Shown one piece after another: positions 28,919-38,254 of a stretch of 64,000 nucleotides of DNA (positions are counted from its first letter, which is position 1; each line of letters starts with the position of its first letter). This stretch comes from Oxalobacteraceae bacterium UBA6018 (GTDB taxonomy: Bacteria; Pseudomonadota; Gammaproteobacteria; Burkholderiales; Burkholderiaceae_D). The position numbers and the translations under genes were made by a program. A model generated the notes under the pieces. The model did no database searches and was not told where the DNA came from. It saw nothing but the letters and a program-made list of their open reading frames with translations. The stretch is from assembly GCA_002428015.1 (NCBI GenBank), contig DIZW01000078.1, positions 22,328 through 86,327 on the forward strand. Reading direction: 5' to 3'.

Positions 28919-29947
28919 TTACACGAACACCGGCTCGGTCTCGAGCGCCACCCCGTAGCGCGCCAGCACATCGGCCTGGATCGCGCGCGCCAGCGCCACC
29001 ACCTCCGCCCCGCTCGCCCCGCCATTGTTGACCAGCACCAGCGCCTGCTTGGGATAGACCCCGGCCGCGCCCATGGTCCTGCCTTTCCAGCCGCATTGAT
29101 CGATCAGCCAGCCGGCCGCCAGCTTCTCGCTGCCGTCGGGCTGGGCGTGGTGCACCAGCGCCGGATAGGCCGCCAGCAACTGGTCGCACTGGGCGCGCGT
29201 CACCACCGGGTTCTTGAAGAAGCTGCCGGCGTTGCCGATCACGGCCGGATCGGGCAGCTTGCGGCGGCGGATCGCCACCACCGTGTCGCCCACCTGCTTG
29301 GCCGTGGGCGCAGTAAAACCGGCCTCGGCCACGGCCTGGGCCAGCTCGGCGTAGCGCAGGTTCGCGCTCCAGGCCTTGGGCAGGGCGAAGGTCACGTCGA
29401 CGATCACCAGGCCCTGCCCTTCCGGGCGCTTGAACACGCTGTCGCGGTAGCCGAAGCGGCAGGCCGCCGCGTCCATGCTGCGCAACTCGCCCGTGGCCAG
29501 GTCGAACACGGTCAGGGCGTGGAACACGTCCTTGATTTCGGCCCCATACGCCCCAATGTTCTGGATCGGCGCGGCGCCCACCGTGCCCGGGATGAGGGAC
29601 AGGTTTTCCAGCCCGCCCCAGCCCTGGGCCAGGGTGAACTGCACGAAGTCGTGCCAGTTTTCGCCGGCGGCCGCCTTGACCAGCACATGGGTGGCGCTGG
29701 TGCCGGCCAGCGCCCGCCCGCGCATCGCCATATGCAGCACGAGGGCGTCGACGTCGCCCGTGAGCAGCACGTTGCTGCCGCCGCCCAGCAGCAGGCGCGG
29801 CATGCGCGCCAGCGCCGGGTCGGCCCGCAGGGCGGCCAGTTGCTCGGTGCCGGTCAGCGCGAGGTAGGCGCGCGCGCGCGCGGCGATGCCGAAGGTGTTG
29901 AACGCTTGCAAGGAGACATCGTGGGCGATAGGCAATGGTGCTGGCAT
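28919..29947 (-). CDS. murB: UDP-N-acetylenolpyruvoylglucosamine reductase
   Basis: The 342-residue FAD enzyme makes UDP-MurNAc for peptidoglycan. It shows an FAD-binding part (FNTFGIAARA, LLGGGSNVLLTGD, NLSLIPGTVGAAPIQNIGAYG) and a C-terminal part with the catalytic serine in GNAGSFFKNP. Length equals the E. coli enzyme. ATG at 29947 has GAG seven bases before; an ATG at 29962 would add MTSYL. It is divergent from yajQ. Confidence 0.96.
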   Translation of the reverse strand: MPAPLPIAHDVSLQAFNTFGIAARARAYLALTGTEQLAALRADPALARMPRLLLGGGSNVLLTGDVDALVLHMAMRGRALAGTSATHVLVKAAAGENWHDFVQFTLAQGWGGLENLSLIPGTVGAAPIQNIGAYGAEIKDVFHALTVFDLATGELRSMDAAACRFGYRDSVFKRPEGQGLVIVDVTFALPKAWSANLRYAELAQAVAEAGFTAPTAKQVGDTVVAIRRRKLPDPAVIGNAGSFFKNPVVTRAQCDQLLAAYPALVHHAQPDGSEKLAAGWLIDQCGWKGRTMGAAGVYPKQALVLVNNGGASGAEVVALARAIQADVLARYGVALETEPVFV

Positions 29948-30001
29948 GAGGTAACTCGTCATTTCCCTAAAAAACGTCGGGGAAACCGGGGAAGGCGCCG
30001 G

Positions 30002-30031
30002 TTGTCCGTTAAAATATCGGCATTCTACATT
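30002..30031 (+). promoter_or_regulatory. Putative sigma-70 promoter of yajQ
   Basis: TTGTCC and TACATT are separated by 18 bases, 23 bases before the yajQ ATG, in an A/T-rich patch between the divergent murB and yajQ genes. Each hexamer matches the consensus at four of six positions. Confidence 0.35.
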
Positions 30032-30053
30032 TTGCAAGAAAAAGGAAGCCATT

Positions 30054-30539
30054 ATGCCGTCGTTTGATGTCGTCTCCGAAGCAGACATGATTGAAGTGAA
30101 GAACGCGGTCGAGCAGTCCAACAAGGAAATCACCACCCGGTTCGATTTCAAGGGCAGCTCGGCCAAGGTCGAGCAGAAGGATACCGAGCTGACCGCCTTC
30201 GCCGATTCCGACTTCCAATTGTCGCAAGTGCGCGACGTGCTGACCACCAAGCTGTCCAAGCGCAAGGTGGACGTGCGCTTCCTGGACGTGGGAAAGATTG
30301 AGAAAATCGGCGGCGACAAGGTCAAACAGGTGATCAAGGTGAAGAACGGCATCGAAACCGAAGATGCCAAGAAAATCGTCAAGGTCATCAAGGAAAGCAA
30401 GATGAAGGTCCAGGCCAGCATCCAGGGCGAATCGGTGCGCGTGACCGGCGCCAAGCGCGACGACCTGCAGGCGGCCATGGCCATGCTGCGTAAAGACGTG
30501 CCCGACATGCCGCTCGAGTTCAACAACTTCCGCGACTAG
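30054..30539 (+). CDS. yajQ: YajQ family cyclic-di-GMP-binding protein
   Basis: The 161-residue protein has two ferredoxin-like halves typical of YajQ (MPSFDVVSEADMIEVKNAV, ITTRFDFKGSSAKVE, VQASIQGESVRVTGAKRDDLQ). Members in Xanthomonas and Pseudomonas bind cyclic-di-GMP and act on transcription of virulence genes. AAGGAAG precedes the ATG. Its place close to the wsp cluster fits a receptor role, though it is widely conserved outside such contexts. Confidence 0.95.
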   Translation: MPSFDVVSEADMIEVKNAVEQSNKEITTRFDFKGSSAKVEQKDTELTAFADSDFQLSQVRDVLTTKLSKRKVDVRFLDVGKIEKIGGDKVKQVIKVKNGIETEDAKKIVKVIKESKMKVQASIQGESVRVTGAKRDDLQAAMAMLRKDVPDMPLEFNNFRD

Positions 30540-30670
30540 TCAGGCGGCGCGGCCGAGGGCGTTTTCTGGCTTGCGCTAGCCCGGTAGGTTAGAATTGAGT
30601 GTGCGCAAGTCGGCGTTGTCATGACGTGGTAACGCCCAGCTGGTTGAATGAAGGCAGTCTAAGGATAGCA

Positions 30671-31936
30671 ATGAAACGTGTTGATGATTTCCGCCTGCGT
30701 CTGGGCAATAAAGATTACGTTCCGATCATGATCGGCGGCATGGGCGTCGACATCTCGACCTCCGAGCTGGCGCTCGAAGCGGCGCGCCTGGGCGGGATCG
30801 GGCATATTTCCGACGCGATGGTGCAGGACGTGTCCGACCGCAAGTTCGACACCAGCTTCGTCAAGGAAAAGACCAAGACCTACAAGTTCAACATCAACAA
30901 CATGGACAAGGCCGTGGTCCAGTTCGACCTGGGCCGCCTGGCCGAGGCCACCGCCCTGCACGTGGGCCGGACCATGGAAGCCAAGCGCGGCGACGGGCTG
31001 ATCTTCGTGAACTGCATGGAAAAGCTGACCATGAACGCGCCCAAGGAAACTTTGCGCACGCGCCTGGGCGCCGCGCTCGACGCCGGCATCGACGGCATCA
31101 CCATGTCGGCCGGCCTGCACCTGGGCTCGTTCGCGCTGATCGAGGACCACCCGCGCTTCCGCGACGCCAAGCTGGGCATCATCGTATCCTCCGTGCGCGC
31201 GCTGCAACTGTTCCTGCGCAAGATCTCCCGGCTCAACCGCCTGCCCGACTACATCATCGTCGAAGGCCCGCTGGCCGGCGGCCACCTCGGCTTCGGCTTC
31301 GACTGGGCAGAGTACGACCTGCACACGATCATGGACGAGATCCACGCCTTCCTGCGCGCCGAGCAGCTGAGCATTCCGCTGATCGCGGCCGGCGGCGTGT
31401 TCACCGGCACCGACGCGGTGGGTTTCCTGGAAAAAGGCGCCGCCGGCGTGCAGGTGGCGACCCGCTTCACCATCACCCACGAATGCGGCCTGCCCGACAG
31501 CGTCAAGCAGGAGTACATCCGCGCCACCGAGGACGACATCATCGTCAACGGCATCTCGCCGACCGGCTATCCGATGCGCATGCTCAAGAACACCCCGGCC
31601 ATCGGCTCGGGCATCCGCCCGGGTTGCGAATCCTACGGCTACCTGCTCGACGCCACCGGCAACTGCTCCTACATCAACGCCTACAACCGCGAGGTGCTGG
31701 CCAACCCGGACAGCAAGAACGTGGTCGTGATGGACAAGACCTGCCTGTGCACGCACATGCGCAATTTCAATTGCTGGACTTGCGGCCACTACACCTACCG
31801 CCTCAAGGACACCACCCACAAGCTCGACGACGGGCGCTACCAGATCCTCAGCGCCGCGCACGTGTTCAACGACTACCTGCTCAGCGTGGACAACCGCATC
31901 GCCCTGCCCGAGCGCGAAGAGAGCGCCGTCGCCTGA
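30671..31936 (+). CDS. Nitronate monooxygenase-like FMN oxidoreductase
   Basis: The 421-residue product is a TIM-barrel flavoprotein of the 2-nitropropane dioxygenase/nitronate monooxygenase family. It has PIMIGGMGVDIS at the N terminus, VEGPLAGGHLGFG (197-209) and IAAGGVFTGTDAVGFLEKGA with QVATRF (238-265) for FMN phosphate. It is longer than typical family members (about 320-360). The extra C-terminal part has C358, C360, C368 and C371 (C-x-C-x7-C-x2-C), which looks like a metal or Fe-S site. ATG at 30671 is used because it opens the family region. The substrate is unknown. Confidence 0.85.
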   Translation: MKRVDDFRLRLGNKDYVPIMIGGMGVDISTSELALEAARLGGIGHISDAMVQDVSDRKFDTSFVKEKTKTYKFNINNMDKAVVQFDLGRLAEATALHVGRTMEAKRGDGLIFVNCMEKLTMNAPKETLRTRLGAALDAGIDGITMSAGLHLGSFALIEDHPRFRDAKLGIIVSSVRALQLFLRKISRLNRLPDYIIVEGPLAGGHLGFGFDWAEYDLHTIMDEIHAFLRAEQLSIPLIAAGGVFTGTDAVGFLEKGAAGVQVATRFTITHECGLPDSVKQEYIRATEDDIIVNGISPTGYPMRMLKNTPAIGSGIRPGCESYGYLLDATGNCSYINAYNREVLANPDSKNVVVMDKTCLCTHMRNFNCWTCGHYTYRLKDTTHKLDDGRYQILSAAHVFNDYLLSVDNRIALPEREESAVA

Positions 31937-32050
31937 GTCCATCCCGGCCGCCATGACAGCGGCGGCCGCGTTGAACGTATTGCATTCTCCCCGGTCCAAC
32001 CATGATTGGCTGAACCCGCGCACGCGGCCAGGCCCTCAACCGGGACCACC

Positions 32051-34444
32051 ATGCAAGCTAGCGAACCCGTCGCGCGCGCCGCATTCTTGACGGACGCCGC
32101 CGGAACCGTCCTGACCTGGAGCGACGCCAGCGAACGCATGTTCCAGTGCGAGGCCGGCGCCATCGTCGGCCAGCCGATCGCCAGCCTGCTGGCGGGCGAG
32201 GCGCGCCAGGAATGCCTGCGGCGCTGGCCGCGCCTGCCCCACGACACCGAAGCGTTGCGCGTGCGCATCGCGCGCCCGGACGGATCCACCGCCTACGCGC
32301 TGCTGACCCTGGTGCCGCAGCACGACGCCCACCGTCACGGCGGCAACTGGGTGGCCTTGTTTTCCACCCTGACCGAGCGCGTGCTGTCCGAAAGCGACAT
32401 CGTGGGCCAGATCCCGCTGGCGAGCGTCGTCGATGTGTTGGCGGGCACCTTCTACGTGCTCAACCGCGACGGCGGGTTCGTGCTGTGGAACCGGCGCCTG
32501 GAGCAGGTCGCCGAGATGGACGCGCGCGAGCTGGCCCGCGCCAACGCGCTCGACATGTTCGACCAGGCCGAACGCGCGGTCGTCGCCGACAGGATCCGCC
32601 GCGTGTTCGAGCACGACGAGGAAGTGCTGATCGAAGCGAACTACCGCAGCAAGACCGGCAAGCGCACCCCCTTCCTCATGTGCGGCACCCGCATCGCCTG
32701 GCGCGGCGTGCACTACCTGTGCGGCATGGGCCTGGACACCTCCCGGAGCCACGCGCAGCAAGCCCAGCTGCGCCTGCGCGAGCGCGCCCTGCACGCGGCC
32801 AGCAACGGCATCGTCATCGCCCGCTGCGAGGACGGCGACAATCCGATCGAATACGTCAACACGGCGTTCGAGCGCATCACCGGCTACAGCGCGGCCGAGG
32901 CCTTGGGGCGCGACTCGCGCTTCATGGCCGCGCCCGGGCTGGACGAGGACGAGCGCAACGCCTTGCGCGAGGCCATCCGCGCGCGCCGCGACGCGCGCGT
33001 GGTGTTCCGCAACCAGCGCAAGGACGGCGCCATCTTCTGGAACGACCTGGCCATCACGCCCGTGCAGGACGAGAGCGGCCGCGTCACCCATTTCATCGGC
33101 GTGCTCACCGACGTCACCGCCGCCAGACAGCGCACCGCCGACCTCGAGCACGAGGTCAACCATGACGCGCTGACCGGCCTGGCCAACCGCAACCTGATGT
33201 GGGACCGGCTCGAGCAGGCCATCCACTTCGCCCAGCGCAACAAGACCATGGTGGCGGCCGTCATGGTGGACCTGGACGGCTTCAAGCAGATCAACGACAC
33301 CTTCAGCCACGAGGCCGGCGACGCGGTGCTCACCGCGTTCGCCCGGCGCCTGCAGGCGGCCGTGCGCGACAGCGACACCGTGGCACGCCTGTCCGGCGAC
33401 GAGTTCGTGCTCATCCTGGCCAACCAGCCGTCGCTGCGCTTCACCTCGCGCATGCTCGAACGGCTGCGTGTGAACATGTCCGCGCCGGTGCCGTTCGAGC
33501 GCGCCGACATCCCCGTGGCCGCCAGCATGGGCGTGGCCGTGTTCCCGCACGACGGCAGCAGCGCGTTCGAGCTGGTGCGGGCCGCCGACGCGGCCATGTA
33601 CCACGCCAAGGCCTGCGGCAAGCACGACATCCATTTCTATTCCGACGACATGCGCGCCACCTCGGAAGCGAAACTGCAGCTCGAAGACCACATGCGCAGC
33701 GCGCTCGAACGCGACGAGCTGTTCATGCTCTACCAGCCGCGCTTTTGCACGCGCAGCGGCCGCATCGTCGGCATCGAAGCGCTGCTGCGCTGGCGCCATC
33801 CCGAGCAGGGGGTGCTGCTGCCGGCCAGCTTCCTTCCCGAGGCCGAGGACAACGGTTTGATCGTGCCGATCGGCAAGCGCGTGCTCTACCAGGCCTGCAT
33901 GCTGCTGCGCGAGCTGCGCGCGCGCGGCATGCCGAACCTGGTGGTGTCGATCAACACCTCGTTCCGCGAGTTCAGCCAGGAGCATTTCGTGTCCCACGTC
34001 GCGCAGCGGCTGCGCCAGTTCGCCCTGGCGCCCGATTGCCTCGAACTGGAACTCAAGGAAGACCATCTGCTGCGCAACCTGCCGCTGAGCAGCGTCGTCG
34101 CCGCGGAAATGAACTCGCTGGGCCTGCGCCTGGCGGTCGACGACTTCGGCGCCGGCATGACCTGCCTGCCCTATCTGCACACCCACCATGTGGCCCACGT
34201 CAAGATGCACCGCGACGCGCTGCACACGGTCGGCAACGGGGCCGGCGACGGCGAGCTGGCCAAGACCCTCATCGACATCGGCCACAACCTGCATATCGGC
34301 GTGGTGGCCCAGGGCGTGGAGACCTTGACACAGCTGAACTTCCTCAAGGCCAACGGCTGCGATGAAATCCAGGGCCGTTACATTAGCGATCCGCTCACGG
34401 GCGACGCCCTGCAGCGCCTGCTCTCGAGCGCCCAGACGATCTGA
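32051..34444 (+). CDS. PAS-PAS-PAS-GGDEF-EAL protein with altered EAL residues
   Basis: The 797-residue cytoplasmic protein has three PAS-like regions (about 10-110, 135-235, 245-365), a GGDEF domain with SGDEF at 448-452, and an EAL domain with EAL starting at E576. In the EAL domain DDFGAG is kept and the lysine (K718) is kept, but the usual K-I-D reads K-M-H (H720) and the usual A-E-G-V-E reads A-Q-G-V-E (Q754). Loss of the second acidic residue may abolish phosphodiesterase action. SGDEF is a degenerate but sometimes active cyclase motif. An ATG at 32051 is preferred to an upstream TTG. It may act as sensor, weak enzyme or nucleotide receptor. Confidence 0.88.
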   Translation: MQASEPVARAAFLTDAAGTVLTWSDASERMFQCEAGAIVGQPIASLLAGEARQECLRRWPRLPHDTEALRVRIARPDGSTAYALLTLVPQHDAHRHGGNWVALFSTLTERVLSESDIVGQIPLASVVDVLAGTFYVLNRDGGFVLWNRRLEQVAEMDARELARANALDMFDQAERAVVADRIRRVFEHDEEVLIEANYRSKTGKRTPFLMCGTRIAWRGVHYLCGMGLDTSRSHAQQAQLRLRERALHAASNGIVIARCEDGDNPIEYVNTAFERITGYSAAEALGRDSRFMAAPGLDEDERNALREAIRARRDARVVFRNQRKDGAIFWNDLAITPVQDESGRVTHFIGVLTDVTAARQRTADLEHEVNHDALTGLANRNLMWDRLEQAIHFAQRNKTMVAAVMVDLDGFKQINDTFSHEAGDAVLTAFARRLQAAVRDSDTVARLSGDEFVLILANQPSLRFTSRMLERLRVNMSAPVPFERADIPVAASMGVAVFPHDGSSAFELVRAADAAMYHAKACGKHDIHFYSDDMRATSEAKLQLEDHMRSALERDELFMLYQPRFCTRSGRIVGIEALLRWRHPEQGVLLPASFLPEAEDNGLIVPIGKRVLYQACMLLRELRARGMPNLVVSINTSFREFSQEHFVSHVAQRLRQFALAPDCLELELKEDHLLRNLPLSSVVAAEMNSLGLRLAVDDFGAGMTCLPYLHTHHVAHVKMHRDALHTVGNGAGDGELAKTLIDIGHNLHIGVVAQGVETLTQLNFLKANGCDEIQGRYISDPLTGDALQRLLSSAQTI

Positions 34445-34485
34445 GCGGCGCCGCCCAGCGGCCGCCCGGCCCACCTCCCCGCGCA

Positions 34486-34575
34486 CCACGACCTTCCATT
34501 GCCCGATGGTCTGACCGGCCCGGCGGCCAGGCCGAGGCACGTCCCCACGCGCGCCACGACCTTCCATTGCCCGAT
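34486..34575. repeat. Two 22-bp direct repeats 68 bases apart
   Basis: CCACGACCTTCCATTGCCCGAT occurs perfectly at 34486-34507 and 34554-34575, in the 298-bp spacer between the GGDEF-EAL gene and the LytS-like kinase gene. The spacer holds no convincing gene. The repeats could be a duplicated regulatory site or the trace of an insertion. Confidence 0.85.
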
Positions 34576-34742
34576 TTGCGCGGCCTGTCGCAAATTGCTC
34601 GCCAGCGCGCCCCGCTTGGCATAAAGTTGCAGGATTCCAAGAAACCGGCTGGGCCGGCAGCTTGGCCCATGGCGGGCGTCGCGGTACACTCGCCGTTTTC
34701 AACGCACTCGACGGGCTGCCCCCCGGCCATCACGGACCACTT

Positions 34743-36017
34743 ATGCACGCCAGGCGCTCCACCCACCACTCCTTGAGCGCGCTGCTGGCCGGGCTGCAGC
34801 GCGGCTTCGACGCCACCGCCACCTGGGTCACGCAATTGTCGTGGTGGAAGTTCTTCCTGTTTGCCGCCGTCACCCTGATCGCCGCCACCATCCTGCAGAA
34901 CGAGTTGTTCTCCGGCTCCCCGGACGAGATCGTGGTGCGCTCCGACAAGCCCAGCCGCAAGTCGCCCGACACCAATATCACGATCGACGACAGCGGCATC
35001 CACTTCAATCCGCGCAAGCTGGCGCGCGCGCCGGGCGCGCCGGCGCTGCCGCCGGTGCCGGCAGTGGAGGCCCCGCCCGCGCCGCCGGCGCCGCCTGCCA
35101 TGGACGCCGCTGGTGTGCCGCGGGCGCCGCCCCCGGCCACCGCGCTCGACAGCAACGGCGAGATCCACATCGACCTGCCGCCCCAGGTCGGCGAGGAATT
35201 GTCGAACGCCATCGAAACGGCCGTCGAAAACAAGGCCGAGGAGAAGGTCACGCGCTACCACAAGCAAGCCTCGACCTGGTTCAAGAGCTTCGTCTCGCTG
35301 CTCGTGCTGGCCCTGTTCGCCACCAAGGCCCTGGTCGGCGGCAAGAAGCGCGCCGAAGCCGAGACCCAGACCGCCAACGCCGCCGCCGAGCGCGCCTCCA
35401 TGCTGCGCCAGCTGTCGGAAACGCGCATGCAGATGATGCAGGCCCAGGTCGAGCCCCACTTCCTGTTCAACACCCTGGCCTCGGTCGAACACCTGATCGA
35501 GACCAATCCGCCGCGCGCCTCGGCCATGCAGCGCAGCCTGATCCAGTACCTGCGCGCGGTGCTGCCGCAGATGCGCGACAACGCCGTCGTCACCAACCTG
35601 GGGCGCGAGGCCGACATGGTCAAGGCCTACCTGGACCTGCTCAAGATGCGCATGGAGGAGCGGCTCGAGGTCGAGCTGCGCATCCCGGAGGCGCTGCGCG
35701 ACGCCGCCTTCCCGCCGATGATGCTGCAATCGCTGGTCGAGAACGCCATCAAGCACGGCCTCGAATGCAAGCCCGAGGGCGGCCACCTGAAGATCCGCGC
35801 GGAGGTGGCCGGCCTGCACCTGCGCGTGACCGTCAGCGACGACGGGGTCGGCTTCGGCGTCATGCCCAGCGACGGCACCGGCCTGGGCCTGCCGACCATC
35901 CGCGAACGGCTCAAGCTGCTGCACGGCGACCAGGCCCAGCTGCATATCGCGCCCAATTCGCCCAGCGGCGTGATCGCCACCATCGACGTGCCCTTCCAGC
36001 GGACCCGCCGCGATTGA
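34743..36017 (+). CDS. LytS/AlgZ-type sensor histidine kinase
   Basis: The 424-residue product has TM1 at about 36-54, a periplasmic or linker region rich in Pro and Ala (about 95-130), TM2 at about 182-199, a coiled coil and a His_kinase (PF06580) domain with H239 in QVEPHFLFNTLAS. The HATPase part has ENAIKHGLE, SDDGVGFG and GTGLGLPTIRERL. This kinase class pairs with LytTR response regulators, and one follows at 36081. ATG at 34743 is chosen over an upstream frame extension. The signal is unknown. Confidence 0.92.
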   Translation: MHARRSTHHSLSALLAGLQRGFDATATWVTQLSWWKFFLFAAVTLIAATILQNELFSGSPDEIVVRSDKPSRKSPDTNITIDDSGIHFNPRKLARAPGAPALPPVPAVEAPPAPPAPPAMDAAGVPRAPPPATALDSNGEIHIDLPPQVGEELSNAIETAVENKAEEKVTRYHKQASTWFKSFVSLLVLALFATKALVGGKKRAEAETQTANAAAERASMLRQLSETRMQMMQAQVEPHFLFNTLASVEHLIETNPPRASAMQRSLIQYLRAVLPQMRDNAVVTNLGREADMVKAYLDLLKMRMEERLEVELRIPEALRDAAFPPMMLQSLVENAIKHGLECKPEGGHLKIRAEVAGLHLRVTVSDDGVGFGVMPSDGTGLGLPTIRERLKLLHGDQAQLHIAPNSPSGVIATIDVPFQRTRRD

Positions 36018-36080
36018 TTGATTGATAAAACCGCCGATTCGTTGAATAATTGACACTTAACGTTGAACCTGCCCCGGACC

Positions 36081-36848
36081 ATGCCCACCGCTATCATTGC
36101 CGACGACGAGAGACTGATGCGCGACCAGCTGCGCCTGCGCCTGAACCAGGCCTGGCCCGAATTGCAGGTCGTCGGCGAGGCCAAGAACGGCGACGACGCG
36201 CTCGAACTGGTCGATCGGCTCAAGCCGGACCTGACCTTTCTCGACATCCGCATGCCGGGCAAGAACGGCATGGAAGCGGCGCGCGAGATCGGCGCCAAGA
36301 GCCAGATCGTGTTCGTCACCGCCTACGACCAGTACGCGGTGGAGGCGTTCGAGCGCGGCGCCATCGACTACGTGCTCAAGCCGCCGGAGCTGGCGCGCCT
36401 GCAGGTGACGGTGGAGCGGCTCAAGGGCCGGCTCGGGCAGCCGCGCGCGGCGGCCGTGGTGGCCGACAGCGTCACCGCCATGCTGTCCCAGCTGGCCGAA
36501 AAGATCGCCGCCCCCAAGCCGGCCTACCTGCAATGGATCCAGGCCAGCATCGGCCAGGACCTGCGCATGATTCCCGTCGAGGACATCCTGTTCTTCCGCT
36601 CCGACGAAAAATACACCTGCGTGCAGACCGAGAAATTCGAGGCGCTCATCCGCAAGCCCGTGCGCGACCTGGCCGAGGAACTCGACCCGGCCCTGTTCTG
36701 GCAGATCCACCGCGCCACCCTGGTCAACGTCAACGCCATCGAGGGCGTCACCCGCGACATTCGCGGGCGCCATCTGGTGCTCATCAAGGGCAAGCCGGAC
36801 AAGCTCGAAGTGAGCCGCAGCTTCTTGCACTTGTTCAAACAAATGTAG
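36081..36848 (+). CDS. LytTR-family response regulator
   Basis: The 255-residue product has a receiver (1-120) with IADDE and phospho-acceptor D55 (LTFLDIRMPG), and a LytTR DNA-binding domain (about 145-250; RMIPVEDILFFRSDEKYTCV, FWQIHRATLVNVNAI). It is the cognate regulator of the kinase 63 bases upstream. An upstream TTG in frame is possible, but ATG at 36081 gives the usual receiver start. LytTR regulators bind paired direct repeats; targets cannot be named. The spacer before it holds a GATTGATTGATTGAT run. Confidence 0.93.
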   Translation: MPTAIIADDERLMRDQLRLRLNQAWPELQVVGEAKNGDDALELVDRLKPDLTFLDIRMPGKNGMEAAREIGAKSQIVFVTAYDQYAVEAFERGAIDYVLKPPELARLQVTVERLKGRLGQPRAAAVVADSVTAMLSQLAEKIAAPKPAYLQWIQASIGQDLRMIPVEDILFFRSDEKYTCVQTEKFEALIRKPVRDLAEELDPALFWQIHRATLVNVNAIEGVTRDIRGRHLVLIKGKPDKLEVSRSFLHLFKQM

Positions 36849-36964
36849 GCGCCATGCGCGCGCCTGCATGCCCGCTTGTGCCGCATCAAGCTACACCCTC
36901 CACGGTGCCGCTATCCTCAAGGTTGATCACGCATTCGCGTGTTCGCAAACGGCAGGCGCGCTCC

Positions 36965-38194
36965 ATGACACTCAAGCGTTCTTCCCGCTACCGCAGTTGG
37001 GGCCCAGTGATGTTCGTGCTCGGCTTCGTCGGCGGCCAAATTCTATCGCGCGCCATGACAACCAACCGCTGGCCCCGTTTCGCCCGCAGCCACAGCCGGG
37101 ACATCATCCACAACGCCAGCGAAGCGATCATCTCCACCGACGACGCCCACACCATCGTGCTGGCCAACCCGTCGGCGGCGGCGATGTTCTCGACCACCAT
37201 CGAGGCCATGCAGGGCAGCGCCCTGGCCAGCTTCATCTCGCCGCTGCCGGCCACCACGGCCGAGCCGGGCATGGCCTTCTTCGGCGACGGCGCCGGCCGC
37301 GTGGGTCGCCGCGCCACCGACTACGCCGTCACCGGCGTGCGCGCCAGCGGCGCCACCTTCCCGCTCGAGGGCTCCATTTCCAGCATGGTCGAGGACGGCC
37401 GGCCCGTCTACACCATCATCCTGCGCGACGTCACCGAGCGGCTCCAGGTCCAGGAGAAACTGTCGCGCTCGCACGCGCAGCTGCGCCAGCTGTCGGCCGC
37501 GCTGCAAACCGTGCGCGAGGAAGAACGCGCCCACATCGCGCGCGAGCTGCACGACGACCTGGGCCAGCTGCTCGCGGCCCTGCGCATGGACCTGACCTTG
37601 CTGCAGAAGGCGGCCGTCGGCGGCGCCAGCGGCGAGCGCCTCATCAACACCATGGAAGAGAACCTGTTGACAGCGATCACCTCGCTGCGCCGGATCGCCA
37701 CCAACCTGCGTCCGCGCGCGCTCGACGAAGGCGGCCTGTTCTTCGCGTTGCAAGGCCTGCGCGACGAGTTCGTCGAGCGCCACGGCATACCCTGCGCCCT
37801 GTTCGCCGACGAGGCCGAGCTGCGCCTGGACGACGCGCTCAGCACGGCGATCTTCCGCATCGTCCAGGAGGCGCTGACCAACATCGCGCGCCATGCCGGC
37901 GCCTCGCATGTGACCATGTACCTGTACCGGCTCGACGGCCAGCTGCTGATCTCGATCCGCGACGACGGCAAGGGCATCAACGCCGCCGACATGGAAAAAG
38001 CGCAGTCCCTGGGCCTGATCGGCATGCGCGAGCGGGTCTGGGGGCTGAACGGGGAAATCACGGTCAGCGGCGACGAGCCGCCCGGCACCAGGATCGACAT
38101 CGTGCTGCCGTTGCCCGAACACGGCGCCGACGACGCGTCCGACGACGAGCAGGGCGAGCGCCTGCGCACGGGCTCGCGCGACGCGCCCGACTGA
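36965..38194 (+). CDS. PAS-domain sensor histidine kinase, NarX/DegS type (HisKA_3)
   Basis: The 409-residue product has one N-terminal membrane segment (about 13-32), a PAS domain (about 45-175; DIIHNASEAIISTDDAHTI) and a HisKA_3 core with H196 in RELHDDLGQLLAALRMDL, NIARHAGASHV as N box, and RDDGKGIN and LGLIGMRERVWGL in the ATPase part. Such kinases act with NarL/LuxR-type regulators, but none is adjacent; the gene before is a LytTR regulator of another class. The partner is therefore elsewhere or unknown. Confidence 0.92.
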   Translation: MTLKRSSRYRSWGPVMFVLGFVGGQILSRAMTTNRWPRFARSHSRDIIHNASEAIISTDDAHTIVLANPSAAAMFSTTIEAMQGSALASFISPLPATTAEPGMAFFGDGAGRVGRRATDYAVTGVRASGATFPLEGSISSMVEDGRPVYTIILRDVTERLQVQEKLSRSHAQLRQLSAALQTVREEERAHIARELHDDLGQLLAALRMDLTLLQKAAVGGASGERLINTMEENLLTAITSLRRIATNLRPRALDEGGLFFALQGLRDEFVERHGIPCALFADEAELRLDDALSTAIFRIVQEALTNIARHAGASHVTMYLYRLDGQLLISIRDDGKGINAADMEKAQSLGLIGMRERVWGLNGEITVSGDEPPGTRIDIVLPLPEHGADDASDDEQGERLRTGSRDAPD

Positions 38195-38206
38195 GCCGGG
38201 CGCCAG

Positions 38207-38254
38207 CGGAAGGCACCATCAGGCGCCGGCGCGCCGTCCGGTTAGTGCCTTCCG
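38207..38254. repeat. Hairpin with 10-bp perfect arms after the NarX-like kinase
   Basis: CGGAAGGCAC and GTGCCTTCCG flank 28 GC-rich bases just after the kinase stop. There is no T tract. It may end transcription or be a REP-like element. Confidence 0.6.

Noticed and set aside
34395..36056. A 553-codon minus-strand open frame
   Set aside because: Antisense to the LytS-like kinase; no family pattern.
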